Below the pieces are notes generated by a model, which made no database searches, had not been told where the DNA came from, and saw only the letters and a list, made by a program, of their open reading frames with translations. Below are positions 48,501-53,506 of a stretch of 64,000 bases of DNA, piece by piece (the stretch's first letter is position 1; each line of letters starts with the position of its first letter). The stretch spans positions 19,321,619 to 19,385,618 of the forward strand of contig ML679954.1 in the NCBI GenBank assembly GCA_007922225.1, in the 5' to 3' direction. Position numbers and translations under genes: made by a program. Origin of the DNA: Emydura subglobosa (lineage: Eukaryota > Chordata > Testudines > Chelidae).

Positions 48501-51500
48501 GCATTACCTCCTGGAGTTTGATAGCCAGAAGCACATCTGTATTTCAGTTGTTCCCATATTTGGTAGGAAACTTTCATATCAGAGAAGAAGCCATTTTCAA
48601 AGATTGGTTTGCTACATTTTTCTATATGAAAATAAGTAGCTTGATTAGAAGGAGGCAACTGACAGTATTATGCTTCTCTGTAGCTTTAATATATATTTAA
48701 ATGGAGTTTTGTCTGTTCCCTATATGTGCCTGAAATAAAGAGATGATGAGCCCAAAGGTTTTTTTCTATCTGCCTGCCCTCCTGACATAGTCACAAAAAA
48801 CCCAATATCAAATAAGTATTGTAAATGTTGAAATCAGGAAGATAATAAAAAAAAGTCATCTAGTTTGGGGAATCTAGACAGTGGTGGGGTTCATACACTC
48901 TTCTTTCTTGCTAGCCTTAACTATTCTCTCTATTCTATCTTCCATATCACTATTACAGCTGCAGTGCACATAGTGAGTCCTATAGTGATGGAGGTAGTCT
49001 TGAGAGCTGAAGAAATTATCCAAGTTTGAGGCTAAGACTTCCCCCAGTGGGTAAAATAGGATTGCTGGGAAAGACAAAGTGACAGTTCTCTCCCAGCAGC
49101 AATTAAAGGTCACCAGGAAGGGAACAGATGATCAGCAGCAGATCATAAGCAGATGATATGGTCTCCACAAGGGGCGCAGGAGAGAGTTCAGTGTTTTGGT
49201 GACTTCACTGTCTACTGTCCAGACGTGCCCTCTATTTTAAAAAAAATTATTTTAAGAGGCACAGATGTTCTCCCCACTCCCCGAATATTCTCTGGGCTGC
49301 TACTGCTATCTGAGGAAGCAGTCACCAGTCACCTACAGGAAATTCCTGCTGATACCAGGGTGCAGCTTTCACTTTGTTTAACCTCTGCTGATTAGCCAAA
49401 AATTTCTGGATTAGGGGATGGGACTTCCACCTGTAAAAGGCAAAATTACTAAAGATGGGGAGAGGCAAAGTGAGTTTAAATCTTACAATTGGTCATTTGC
49501 TCATCATAGAGGATGGAAGGGGAGTCCGGTACCACTTGAATAAAAGACAATAATGAAAATACAAGGCTCAAAATATAAAATAGGGATGTTCTGATTTCAC
49601 AGAATGGCAATATTCCTGGGTTTTGTACTGATTTTCAGAGAGAGAGGGATGCTAAGTGTCAATTTCCAGTTCCACTTCCTAACTTTTCCCTAGCTTGTGG
49701 TTTCATTCCTACACTCTCTGGGTGAAATCCACTAAAACCTCCACAAGAAACAAAAATATGGCAAATAAAATGGACTTACTATAACACTTGGGTGCTGGTG
49801 ACCATCCTTTTGCTGTGCAGGTTATCCTTGCATCTTGACTCCCAGATTCAGTTGTATATCCAACCAAGCAGGTATAGGAAAGCTTTTTCTCTTTACTCAT
49901 TGGAAAATAATAACTCTTAAAACTATAATAATACTGAGCAATCTTCCCATTTTCTATGAGTGGCAAATCACAAGGCTTATCTAAAAAAAATTGTAATTAG
50001 GTTTTATTCATTACAAATCTCTCCATGTATATAACAGTGTTCTCTGGATGAATTTAAAATTAATTGGCTTGGCTGAATGCTGTATAGGTACCTAGGGTTC
50101 AGACATGAGGTCCAATTCTGCAACCACTTACCAGGTATCGTGTTCAGGCTCATGAGTAGTCCCTTTCAACTTAAACTTGACTTACGTGGCTCTTAGTGAG
50201 TAATTATAGTGAAAACCAAAGACATTCCTTTTCATCTTTTCCTGTACTACCAGGATATGGGGAGACTCAGTGAAATAAAAAGGCATATTTAGAAGAGGGG
50301 GTGTCAAACTTATGGCCTAAGGGATGGATTCAGCCCACTTGATCTATTTATGGTGCATGCCAGGCATATTCAGATGGTCTAGAACCCCAGTTTTCATCTA
50401 AACAAGAGTTTCTAGGCCTCATGATTGCAAAGAAAAGCTTCCAAATGTACACTGAGCATAATCAATGGTGACATTTGCCTGAAACAATGACTAAAAAATG
50501 TGGACTCTGGAATGTTAGCCCTAAAATCCAACAACATTTTATTGTCAACATTAATTATTTCATTGCTGATAGTTTTAGGAAAGCTGTGGCAATGAAGCCC
50601 ACAGCAATGTGGGAAAAGGTGGTTACTCACCTTGCAACTGTTGTTCTTTGAGATGTGTTGCTCAAGTTCATTACATTCTAGGTGTGTGTGCGCGTCTTCA
50701 TGCACAGTTACCGGAATTTTTTTTCCCTTCGGCAGTACCCATAGGGCCGGCTCCAGTGCTCCCTTCAGTCCCATGCACATGCCATGGTATATGAATCACC
50801 GCTGGCCCTACACCCCCGTCAATTCCTCCTTGTCATCAACTCCAACAGTGGGGACGGGGAGTGGGTCATAGAATGGACATGAGCAACACCTCTCGAGGAA
50901 CAACAGTTACGAGGTGAGTAATGGTCTTTTCTTCTTCGGTGCTTGCTCATGACGATTCTATTCTAGGTGACTCACAAACAATACCTTGGAGGTGGGCCCA
51001 GAGTTACAGATGAGCTGCCTGCAGTACCATTCTGCCAAAGCTGGCATCATCTGATGCCTGCTGAACAATGACATAGTGGGCTGTGAAGATGTGCACCGAT
51101 GACTATGTGGTAGACTATGTGGTAGGACTACAGATGTCCTGCACCGGCACCTGCGCCAGAAAGGCCACTGAAGACGCTTGAGCTCTGATGGAGTGGGCTA
51201 TAACAATACCTGGCAGAGGCACTCTCGCCTGCTCGTAACAAAATTTGATGCACGAAGTTATCCAGGAGGAAATGCGCTGGGTGGAGACAGTAAACCTTTC
51301 ATCCTATCTGCCAGTGTGACAAAGAGTTGTGTAGTCTTCCAGAACGACTTAGTTTGTTCAATGTATAACTCTAACATTCTCCTAATGTCCAGCATGTGCC
51401 ACCTCCATTCTTCCTCTGAGCCATGCAGCTTGGGGAAAAAAACTGGGAAAATATATCTTGGTTACAATGAAATTGTGAACAACCTTAGGTAGAAAAGCGG

Positions 51501-53416
51501 GATGAAGCCACAACTGGACCAGAAGGTTGTATATGGTGGCTTTGAGGTAAGTGCCCTAATCTCAGAGACCCTTCTTGCTGAGGTAATCACCACCAGAAAG
51601 GATACCTTCCAAGAGAGCAACAGTAACAGGAAGGTAGCTAAGAGGGAAGAGCTTACCATAGGAGACACAGGGCTTGAAGCATGGAGACCAGGGCATGCCC
51701 CGCTCCCAGGCAAGAGTACCAGCCGGAACTATTCCTAATCTAACTACCAACTATTAACAACTACTTAACTAATAAAAACCAAAACAAACAACGATTAACT
51801 AACTACTGAAGGAACTGTTAAGAAGCACTTGCGAAGCAAGCAAGCAGCTCCAGCAAATGTCACAAGCAGCAAGAAGGAACTGAGGGGGCATAGGGCTGGC
51901 AGCATCTCATATACCGTGACACATGCACGAGACTCCAGGGGGCGCTGGAGCTGGCCCTACAGGTACTGGTGAAGGGAAAAAAATTCCAGTAACCATGCAC
52001 AAAGACTCACACACACTTAGAAAGGAATCAACATAAGCAAGCACTCAAAGAAGAATTGAGAGTTGCTGCAAAGAAAGAAATGCACAAGGGAGAATGTAAA
52101 AGAAAAAAAGAGGTTGGAGAAAAGAAGTGAAAGAAAGGACTGAAACAGCAGTGGCTGTTAAAAGGAGCATGTTTTCCCACAGAGCAGTGTTGATCATGAC
52201 AAGATAATAAATAATAAAAAAGAAACACCTAAATATTTAGATACTAATGTTTAGGCCAAATACTCTCCATGCTCTGGTTGCAAACCTAAGGGTAACGTAA
52301 GTGGGAGGTTCCTGGGGACTAGAGAACCGAGTCCTAAATTATGTCCCAGATCCTGGATTATCATTTAACATGGAATGAGGCCTTCTGCCCCAAATTAGTT
52401 TGGCATCCTGCATTTCTTTTTGTTAGAACAAAGGAAAGTAACTACTTCTTACTGGTAACCATTAGTGACATCATCAAGCTCGATTAATGACTTATTGAAT
52501 TAACATATTGCTGTACTAAACAAACTTGAAATTCTTGCATTCGTAATTCCTTTAAAGAGGAGTAAAAGGGGAAGGTAAGAGGGGGCACTTTAATTCAAGG
52601 AGATCCTATCTAGACAGCACTCTGTAAACTGGTCTGCACTCTGGAAGCCATATGGCAAGAATTTGGAGACTGATAGCATGTACTTTTCTTACAGTAGAAA
52701 AACTAAAGACATAAACAAGAGTAGACTAGTCGAGTTAGAAGTGACCCAGCCTGCAGAAAAAAGGATAAGGGAGACTGGATAGCAGTGGCTTGCCATCTTA
52801 TCTAGTTATGGGGATAGTTAAAAGAAAAAAAGTTTGGCTTCTAGATAATAGGGGTGAAGGGATCAGTGTCCCATTTTGTACAGACCAGGAACATGAGGTG
52901 CAGAGCATCATCTTAGGCTATTAGCTGTAGCCTGACATTTGATTCCCTAGCTCTCTTTTACTTTTATAAATCAGTCAGTGTACCTTCAACCATTGCAATT
53001 TATATGATTTGTCTACAGATAAAGTGGAACTAAAGTCTATTCCGTAACTGCTGAAGAATGAGTTCAAAGGAAGGGGTTCCAGAAATAATAAAATGGGATG
53101 TTCATGTGTGTCTGAGTCTTTGCCAAGAGGTGCTATTCTGTGTCAACATAGCAACAGTTCATTCTTCATAGCAAATGTTCAATCAAGAATATTAGAAATA
53201 CAAACCCCACTAGCAAAAATATATCTCGTTAAGAATAAAACCATTTCTCAAATTAAAGTGACTGCATAAAGCACTTTCCTAAGAGCAATATGTAAACTAT
53301 ATATTCTAGATTATCATATTCTTTTATAAATAAAATGCCTCAGTACTTTTACCTTCTGCAAAGGTTTCTCCAGAATCAACCAAAATTATGAGAAAAATCC
53401 AGCTTTTAAATCCCAT
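15297..53416 (-). CDS. CFH-like: Complement factor H-related gene, complete, 10 SCR domains
   Basis: Coding exons, 5' to 3': 53416-53353, 49980-49780, 48621-48436, 46825-46649, 41157-40981, 27116-26937, 26504-26319, 17966-17784, 16651-16445, 16068-15886, 15511-15297. All join in phase 1, giving 652 residues plus stop: a signal peptide (about 1-20) then ten SCRs, closest by eye to CFH SCR 6, 8, 9, 10, 14, 15, 19, 20, 19, 20. Human CFHR5 has a comparable make-up (CFHR SCR1-2, a middle block, then 19-20). Likely a secreted liver protein that binds C3b/C3d and surface polyanions. It has no SCR1-4-type decay-accelerating domains, so it could act as a deregulator or decoy; this is inference. Two 19-20 modules in series are unusual. 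A split into two genes is possible but no second signal exon was found. Confidence 0.82.
15886..16068 (-). CDS. CFH-related gene exon: second SCR19-like domain
   Basis: Residues 521-581. Acceptor TTTATGTAG, donor CATAG|GTAGGT; 183 bp. Starts [17 protein letters not shown], then [15 protein letters not shown] and ends [11 protein letters not shown]. It has four cysteines and the conserved Trp; the KNGDI and SSVEY motifs are those of SCR19. There is no initiator Met in the exon, so it is easy to overlook. Confidence 0.9.
16445..16651 (-). CDS. CFH-related gene exon: first SCR20-like domain (internal)
   Basis: Residues 452-520. Acceptor GTCTTCCAG, donor GAAAG|GTAAAA; 207 bp, phase 1-1. Starts [19 protein letters not shown], then [17 protein letters not shown] and [20 protein letters not shown]20 family by PC start, MKW motif and 'GKLKYPTC', which is nearly the human SCR20 ending (GKLEYPTC). 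SCR20 is normally the last domain; here the exon has a phase-1 donor and is followed by another 19-20 pair. Confidence 0.9.
16652..17783 (-). other. Intron between first SCR19-like and first SCR20-like exons
   Basis: About 1.1 kb of AT-rich sequence. A G-run of ten (about 17719-17728) lies 56 bases past the SCR19 donor on the - strand as a C-run. No repeats are recognised with confidence. Confidence 0.5.
17784..17966 (-). CDS. CFH-related gene exon: first SCR19-like domain
   Basis: Residues 391-451. Acceptor TTCTCTTAG, donor CATAG|GTAAGT; 183 bp. Starts [17 protein letters not shown], centre [17 protein letters not shown], end [11 protein letters not shown]. Four cysteines and Trp; two N-glycosylation sequons (NYT, NWT). 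Same length and motifs as the second SCR19-like exon (15886-16068) and as the + gene SCR19 exon (5947-6129). Confidence 0.9.
17967..18995 (-). other. Intron sequence before the repeat cluster
   Basis: No exon is seen on either strand. There is a poly-A run at about 18724-18740 on the + strand. The purine-rich region 18550-18990 resembles no element I can name. Confidence 0.45.
19420..19765. repeat. Purine-rich iterated segment within the DIRS copy
   Basis: Iterates variants of GGTCAAAG, GGTCAGGA, GGAACTGGA and GCAGGTTGGGA every 15-40 bases (for instance around 19460, 19600, 19660-19700, 19740). Similar GTCAGAG-rich tracts occur in turtle LTR elements, but class and ends are not determined. 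Confidence 0.35.
20056..20577 (-). pseudogene. DIRS tyrosine recombinase remnant
   Basis: Recognisable pieces are '[19 protein letters not shown]' and '[17 protein letters not shown]', corresponding to the HSTRAQASS...[18 protein letters not shown] segment of fuller copies. The HxxR arginine has become Thr, so the copy is catalytically dead even apart from frameshifts. Confidence 0.65.
21299..22548 (-). pseudogene. DIRS reverse transcriptase and RNase H remnant
   Basis: RT piece 22030-22548 contains '[17 protein letters not shown]', '[15 protein letters not shown]' (motif A, with the first Asp now Asn in LNL), '[15 protein letters not shown]' and '[12 protein letters not shown]' (the YLDDW box as YLQNW). 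Both RT catalytic motifs are damaged. RNase H at 21541-21777 contains '[15 protein letters not shown]', and 21299-21682 adds '[11 protein letters not shown]'. Confidence 0.75.
22900..23700 (-). pseudogene. DIRS gag C-terminal remnant
   Basis: The segment at 23149-23346 reads [20 protein letters not shown] on the - strand, and 22900-23112 holds the '[18 protein letters not shown]' piece found in the 56542-61765 copy as 'HALKDSRSTLKSLGLYTP'. Multiple frame breaks. Confidence 0.65.
24195..26040 (-). mobile_element. DIRS-like retrotransposon, 3' half (RNase H end to terminal repeat)
   Basis: The 3' foldback is at 24195-24520: TTACTTACCTCGTAACTG plus GAGATGTGTTCCG, and its inverse ACATCTCAAAGAACAACA. 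It is followed upward by the tyrosine recombinase (24577-25414 and 25430-25600) and methyltransferase-like region (25600-25990), ending abruptly near 26040, 279 bases from the SCR15-like exon. The 5' half is absent at this point. Confidence 0.8.
24577..25870 (-). pseudogene. DIRS tyrosine recombinase, broken
   Basis: Catalytic-half motifs: '[17 protein letters not shown]' (HxxR kept) and '[17 protein letters not shown]' (Tyr nucleophile kept). The first catalytic Arg region reads '[16 protein letters not shown]' where the fuller copy has [16 protein letters not shown], so the expected Arg is Trp. The N-terminal half is at 25430-25600 ([15 protein letters not shown]). A frameshift separates the halves near 25415-25430. 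Confidence 0.75.
26041..26318 (-). other. Short intron remainder before the SCR15-like exon
   Basis: AT-rich unique-looking sequence; on the - strand it begins at the SCR15-like donor (GTAAGTAC) and runs into the DIRS 3' half. Confidence 0.5.
26319..26504 (-). CDS. CFH-related gene exon: SCR15-like domain
   Basis: Residues 329-390. Acceptor GGTTTTAG, donor TATTG|GTAAGT; 186 bp. Starts [19 protein letters not shown], centre [19 protein letters not shown], end [16 protein letters not shown]. 'IPCxQPPxIExGT' is the entry of human CFH SCR15 (IPCSQPPQIEHGT) and 'MGKWSSPP' corresponds to LGKWTSLP. Has one N-glycosylation sequon, NGS. It directly follows the SCR14-like exon, as in CFH. Confidence 0.92.
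26505..26936 (-). other. Intron between SCR14-like and SCR15-like exons, with a MIR-like fragment
   Basis: Bases about 26770-26900 contain ACATAGCACTTCTCATGCAT, 'CAAAGCACTTCACAAAG', 'TTTAAAGATGGGGAAATTGA' and 'GGCACAGACATGAAGATTAA', the ordered landmarks of a MIR-family SINE in + orientation. Confidence 0.6.
26937..27116 (-). CDS. CFH-related gene exon: SCR14-like domain
   Basis: Residues 269-328. Acceptor TTCTTTCTAG, donor CATTG|GTTAGT; 180 bp. Starts [17 protein letters not shown], centre [17 protein letters not shown], end [15 protein letters not shown]. 'CPPPPQ(I/P)PN' is diagnostic of CFH SCR14 and the equivalent CFHR5 domain. No initiator Met and a weak GTTAGT donor make it easy to miss. 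One sequon, NFT. Confidence 0.9.
27117..27334 (-). other. Short intron segment before the SCR14-like exon
   Basis: Includes a short ACACAC run near 27207. No feature is recognised. Confidence 0.4.
27335..27885 (-). mobile_element. DIRS-like retrotransposon, 5' end fragment
   Basis: On the - strand it begins with the terminal repeat at about 27885 (the inverse of GGAATGGACATGAGCAATCA). It continues through the leader (GTTCCTTCTTTCTGCCAG, inverse of 27709-27726) into the gag start at 27558 ([19 protein letters not shown], with Cys and His spaced CxxC...H...C) and stops near 27335. Only about 550 bases survive. Confidence 0.8.
27358..27558 (-). pseudogene. DIRS gag N-terminal Cys/His-rich segment
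   Basis: 66-residue open stretch. Contains [17 protein letters not shown] and [17 protein letters not shown]: pairs CxxC, DPH, C, H, CxxC. The same motif heads the copies at 32550 and 45035, where the middle Cys pair is complete (CLKC, CLRC); here it reads CLKW, one Cys lost. Confidence 0.75.
27886..28742. other. AT-rich interval, possibly internal sequence of an LTR element
   Basis: A short (AT)n run at about 27963-27977. No domain was found in six frames. The last bases before 28743 read ACTAAGGAGGGGAT, which looks like a polypurine tract preceding the LTR at 28743. The upstream part could therefore be the degraded tail of an LTR retroelement. Confidence 0.35.
28743..29056 (+). mobile_element. 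Putative LTR inserted in a DIRS copy
   Basis: A 314-bp block starts TGTTGGAGGCC and ends GGGACAACA, giving 5-bp TGTTG/CAACA ends, with a purine tract (AAGGAGGGGAT) just upstream. The right flank is DIRS coding sequence (RT/RNase H linker). No clear target duplication: left flank GGGAT, right flank GAACG. It may be the 3' LTR of a truncated element. Class (Ty3 or endogenous retrovirus) cannot be told. Confidence 0.45.
29400..29900 (-). pseudogene. DIRS reverse transcriptase remnant
   Basis: Across frames, the - strand gives RT pieces: '[19 protein letters not shown]' and, near 29440-29520, '[14 protein letters not shown]', so the YLDD catalytic box survives. '[16 protein letters not shown]' precedes it. 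Frameshifts interrupt the fingers/palm region. Confidence 0.7.
30369..32549 (-). pseudogene. DIRS gag remnant
   Basis: Starts [19 protein letters not shown] (about 32549), with [17 protein letters not shown] following. The body includes '[19 protein letters not shown]' (near 30960-31010) and '[17 protein letters not shown]' plus '[16 protein letters not shown]' (30369-30755). Large antisense open frames on the + strand here (for example 31095-31919) are shadows of this coding-biased sequence. Confidence 0.7.
32851..33029. other. Spacer between DIRS copy and LINE
   Basis: GA-rich, no recognised feature. It ends where the LINE leader appears to start. Confidence 0.3.
33030..33885 (+). other. 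Probable LINE leader, or an older GC-rich insertion
   Basis: Pyrimidine-rich sequence with a GTTTGTTTGTTTG run near 33605. The motif GGGCCTTAATTGGCCTCAGC at 33471 is repeat-like. It could be a separate LTR-like insertion rather than the LINE 5' UTR; the border is not resolved. Confidence 0.35.
33886..35055 (+). pseudogene. LINE ORF1 (nucleic-acid-binding protein), frameshifted
   Basis: The open frame 33886-34917 includes '[20 protein letters not shown]' and '[20 protein letters not shown]', an ORF1-type core. The continuation lies in another frame (34710-35054: '[19 protein letters not shown]') and ends at a CCHC zinc knuckle, [10 protein letters not shown] then a stop, then RNC. The stop falls between His and the last Cys. 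A 36-bp unit is present three times just before the knuckle. The long proline/leucine-rich N-terminal part is translated GC-rich sequence and may be out of frame. Confidence 0.7.
34923..35030 (+). repeat. Three tandem copies of a 36-bp unit inside LINE ORF1
   Basis: The unit starts CATTATTCAACAACGGGGGA and ends with the palindrome GGCCCGGTACCGGGCC. Two copies are identical; the third has one substitution (AACGG to AATGG) and diverges at the end (GTGCTAC). The unit is 12 codons, so it triplicates '[12 protein letters not shown]' in frame and does not break ORF1. Confidence 0.95.
35090..36813 (+). pseudogene. LINE proline-rich linker region
   Basis: GC-rich, Pro/Ala/Leu-rich in all frames. Open stretches at 35200-36060 and 35985-36638 contain repeated '[17 protein letters not shown]', '[18 protein letters not shown]'. 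Toward 36530-36800 an alpha-helical tail appears ('[19 protein letters not shown]'). This is probably the C-terminal part of a long ORF1 of this LINE family. No catalytic motif. Confidence 0.5.
36814..37560 (+). pseudogene. LINE ORF2 apurinic-like endonuclease domain
   Basis: ORF2 start [19 protein letters not shown] motifs in order: 'TLNTRS' (Asn), 'FLQETHMD' (Glu), 'VNVYAPT', '[11 protein letters not shown]' (Asp, Asn) and, after a frame change near 37385, 'SQLDSIYLS' and '[10 protein letters not shown]', where the usual SDH has become EHH. Frame changes near 36960 and 37385. It nicks target DNA in active relatives; inactive here. Confidence 0.85.
37570..38960 (+). pseudogene. LINE ORF2 reverse transcriptase, catalytically dead
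   Basis: RT blocks in order: '[17 protein letters not shown]', '[20 protein letters not shown]', '[18 protein letters not shown]' (motif A Asp kept), '[12 protein letters not shown]'. After a stop at 38788-38790 comes '[16 protein letters not shown]' at about 38809-38856, where the YADD box should be; both catalytic Asp are Asn. Two independent lesions (stop, DD to NN) show this copy cannot move on its own. Confidence 0.88.
38955..40493 (+). pseudogene. LINE ORF2 C-terminal region with Cys/His motif
   Basis: The thumb/linker segment is '[20 protein letters not shown]' with '[16 protein letters not shown]'. Near the end (39852-40493): '[20 protein letters not shown]', the CxxC..H....C motif of L1/Tx1 ORF2 C termini with the first Cys replaced by Tyr/Pro, then '[19 protein letters not shown]'. 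Several stops and frame changes (about 39400, 39655, 39850). Confidence 0.75.
40736..40980 (-). other. Intron segment after the SCR10-like exon
   Basis: On the - strand it begins at the SCR10 donor (GTAACTCTC). About 240 bases without a recognised feature lie between exon and LINE. Confidence 0.5.
40981..41157 (-). CDS. CFH-related gene exon: SCR10-like domain
   Basis: Residues 210-268. Acceptor TTCTTTTCTAG, donor GTGAAG|GTAACT; 177 bp. Starts [17 protein letters not shown], centre [17 protein letters not shown], end [17 protein letters not shown]. 'QCY(H/Y)FG' with 'PPIC' or 'LPIC' is the specific ending of human CFH SCR10. Two adjacent sequons (NYS, NGS). It follows the SCR9-like exon, as in CFH. 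Confidence 0.9.
41560..42770 (-). pseudogene. DIRS tyrosine recombinase, frameshifted
   Basis: N-terminal SAM-like part '[17 protein letters not shown]' and '[20 protein letters not shown]' (42273-42770). First catalytic Arg region '[17 protein letters not shown]' (41956-42378). HxxR as '[19 protein letters not shown]' (41560-41898). The Tyr segment is shifted out of frame. Family role: integrates circular DIRS DNA without target duplication. Confidence 0.75.
42771..43904 (-). pseudogene. DIRS RT end, RNase H and methyltransferase-like region
   Basis: '[16 protein letters not shown]' lies near 43855-43900 in gene sense, so the YLDD box is just retained. Then '[18 protein letters not shown]' and '[19 protein letters not shown]' (43544-43840); RNase H '[17 protein letters not shown]' and '[16 protein letters not shown]' (43130-43531); Dam-like '[19 protein letters not shown]' and '[19 protein letters not shown]' (42626-43114). 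Open frames are long but not continuous. Confidence 0.8.
43905..44270 (-). repeat. Degenerate tandem repeat in DIRS gag coding an Arg-Ser-rich stretch
   Basis: About four to five units of roughly 66-70 bp, each containing variants of 'GCACCGGGATCCGCAC' and 'GGGATCTGGACCGGTGCCG'. On the - strand they code units of the type [19 protein letters not shown], with repeated SRS dipeptides. The same array is present at about 61380-61670. Confidence 0.75.
44268..45035 (-). pseudogene. DIRS gag, N-terminal part
   Basis: Starts [19 protein letters not shown] at 45035; Cys/His cluster '[20 protein letters not shown]' then RICKAFK, giving CxxC, H, CxxC, H, CxxC. Continues '[11 protein letters not shown]'. 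A second open frame (44268-44807) gives '[19 protein letters not shown]' and Ser/Pro-rich sequence '[19 protein letters not shown]'. A basic KKKK patch could be a nuclear signal; inference. Confidence 0.75.
45450..46581. mobile_element. Solo LTR with 5-bp target duplication
   Basis: Starts TGTGACACCCTGCACC and ends GGGGAACGTCACA, with 6-bp inverted ends TGTGAC/GTCACA, flanked by exact CTGTT on both sides (45445-45449 and 46582-46586). 1132 bp and no internal retroviral sequence, so it is a solo LTR left after recombination. A 5-bp duplication fits ERVL-like or some Ty3-type elements. It lies between the DIRS copy and the SCR9-like exon, with its edge 67 bases from that exon's donor. Confidence 0.85.
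46649..46825 (-). CDS. CFH-related gene exon: SCR9-like domain
   Basis: Residues 151-209. Acceptor TTTGTTTAAG, donor CACTA|GTATGT; 177 bp. Starts [18 protein letters not shown], centre [19 protein letters not shown], end [15 protein letters not shown]. The motif LKLN(E/D)TL(M/D)YEC..GY and the C.Y.GWS ending match human CFH SCR9 (FKLNDTLDYECHDGYES, VCGYNGWSD). It has an extra Cys beside the third canonical one (VCCTYGW), giving five cysteines. Sequons NET and NTT. No ORF start in the exon. Confidence 0.9.
46826..48435 (-). other. Intron between SCR8-like and SCR9-like exons
   Basis: AT-rich. A short open frame at 46976-47299 on the - strand is Cys-rich but has no SCR spacing and no splice borders. 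Possible palindromic MITE debris at about 48205-48310 (GATCCTGTATGCC.. CCCAATGGGGACTATCATC). Otherwise nothing is recognised. Confidence 0.45.
48436..48621 (-). CDS. CFH-related gene exon: SCR8-like domain
   Basis: Residues 89-150. Acceptor TTTTCATATAG, donor TTTG|GTATGA; 186 bp. Starts [17 protein letters not shown], centre [18 protein letters not shown], end [19 protein letters not shown]. 'CSK.(I)..ENGF.S' and 'GWS.(H/Q)P.C' are CFH SCR8 features. Four cysteines and Trp. Confidence 0.9.
48622..49779 (-). other. Intron between SCR6-like and SCR8-like exons
   Basis: No SCR7-like exon is found on the - strand. The 48874-49440 stretch has a short open frame and repeat-like composition but no identifiable ends. 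Nothing else is seen. Confidence 0.45.
49780..49980 (-). CDS. CFH-related gene exon: first SCR, SCR6/CFHR-SCR1-like
   Basis: Residues 22-88. Acceptor TTTTTTTTAG, donor TTATA|GTAAGT; 201 bp. Starts [19 protein letters not shown], centre [18 protein letters not shown], end [18 protein letters not shown]. 'CD.P.I..G' and 'RITCT..GWSP.PKC' match the first SCR of human CFHR proteins (CDFPKINHG, RITCTEEGWSPTPKC), itself the counterpart of CFH SCR6. Follows directly on the signal peptide, as in CFHR proteins. Confidence 0.92.
49981..50617 (-). other. Intron segment upstream of SCR6-like exon
   Basis: Contains palindromic MITE-like debris at about 50115-50200 (CCAATTCTGCAACCACTTAC, 'CTCATGAGTAGTCCC') and hAT-terminus-like GGGGGTGTCAAACTTATGGCC at about 50297. 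No exon. Confidence 0.45.
50618..52058 (-). mobile_element. DIRS-like retrotransposon, short internally deleted copy with both termini
   Basis: The right terminus is GTTACTCACCTTGCAACTG (50622) with foldback partner ACACCTCTCGAGGAACAACA (50886-50905). The left terminus is at about 52030-52058 (ATAAGCAAGCACTCAAAGAA). Recombinase sequence occupies 51000-51640 ('[20 protein letters not shown]', '[12 protein letters not shown]'). It then joins abruptly near 51645 to the gag start at 51750-51650 ([19 protein letters not shown]). RT, RNase H and most of gag are deleted. Confidence 0.85.
51000..51640 (-). pseudogene. DIRS tyrosine recombinase remnant
   Basis: The first catalytic Arg block is intact ([17 protein letters not shown]). 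The downstream HxxR/Tyr part at 51050-51250 is recognisable only in broken frames (for example '[10 protein letters not shown]' is read from the opposite strand and is not real). Truncated at the junction near 51645. Confidence 0.65.
52059..53352 (-). other. First intron, remainder
   Basis: No exon or element is recognised. Purine-rich around 52060-52150. On the - strand the segment begins at the signal-exon donor GTAAAAGTACTG. Confidence 0.45.
53353..53416 (-). CDS. CFH-related gene exon 1: signal peptide
   Basis: Residues 1-21 plus one base. ATG at 53416-53414, reading [20 protein letters not shown] then E, with donor GAAG|GTAAAA in phase 1, exactly the phase of the SCR exons. A Lys, then a hydrophobic core WIFLIILV and a plausible cleavage after TFA make a short secretory signal, like the short signal peptides of CFHR proteins. 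The leader upstream (GAGACCAGCACTGAAT) lacks a strong Kozak purine at -3 (A at -3 is present as AAT ATG G, which is acceptable). Confidence 0.8.
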
Positions 53417-53493
53417 ATTCAGTGCTGGTCTCTAACAATAGTTTTCACCATCTGTGAACACTAGTGGCTAACAGTATTTCTTTTGAAAACTCA

Positions 53494-53506
53494 GTTAATT
53501 ATTTAC
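53494..53506 (-). promoter_or_regulatory. HNF1-like site upstream of the CFH-related gene
   Basis: On the + strand the 13-mer GTTAATTATTTAC matches the palindromic HNF1 consensus GTTAATNATTAAC at 11 of 12 defined positions. It is about 78-90 bp upstream of the start codon. HNF1 drives many liver-secreted plasma protein genes. Binding and promoter position are inference. No convincing TATA box was seen. Confidence 0.5.

Noticed and set aside
15297..53416. Two separate genes on the - strand instead of one
   Set aside because: All eleven exons share phase 1, only one signal-peptide exon was found, only one stop ends an SCR exon, and the domain order rises along CFH numbering. RNA evidence could still overturn this.
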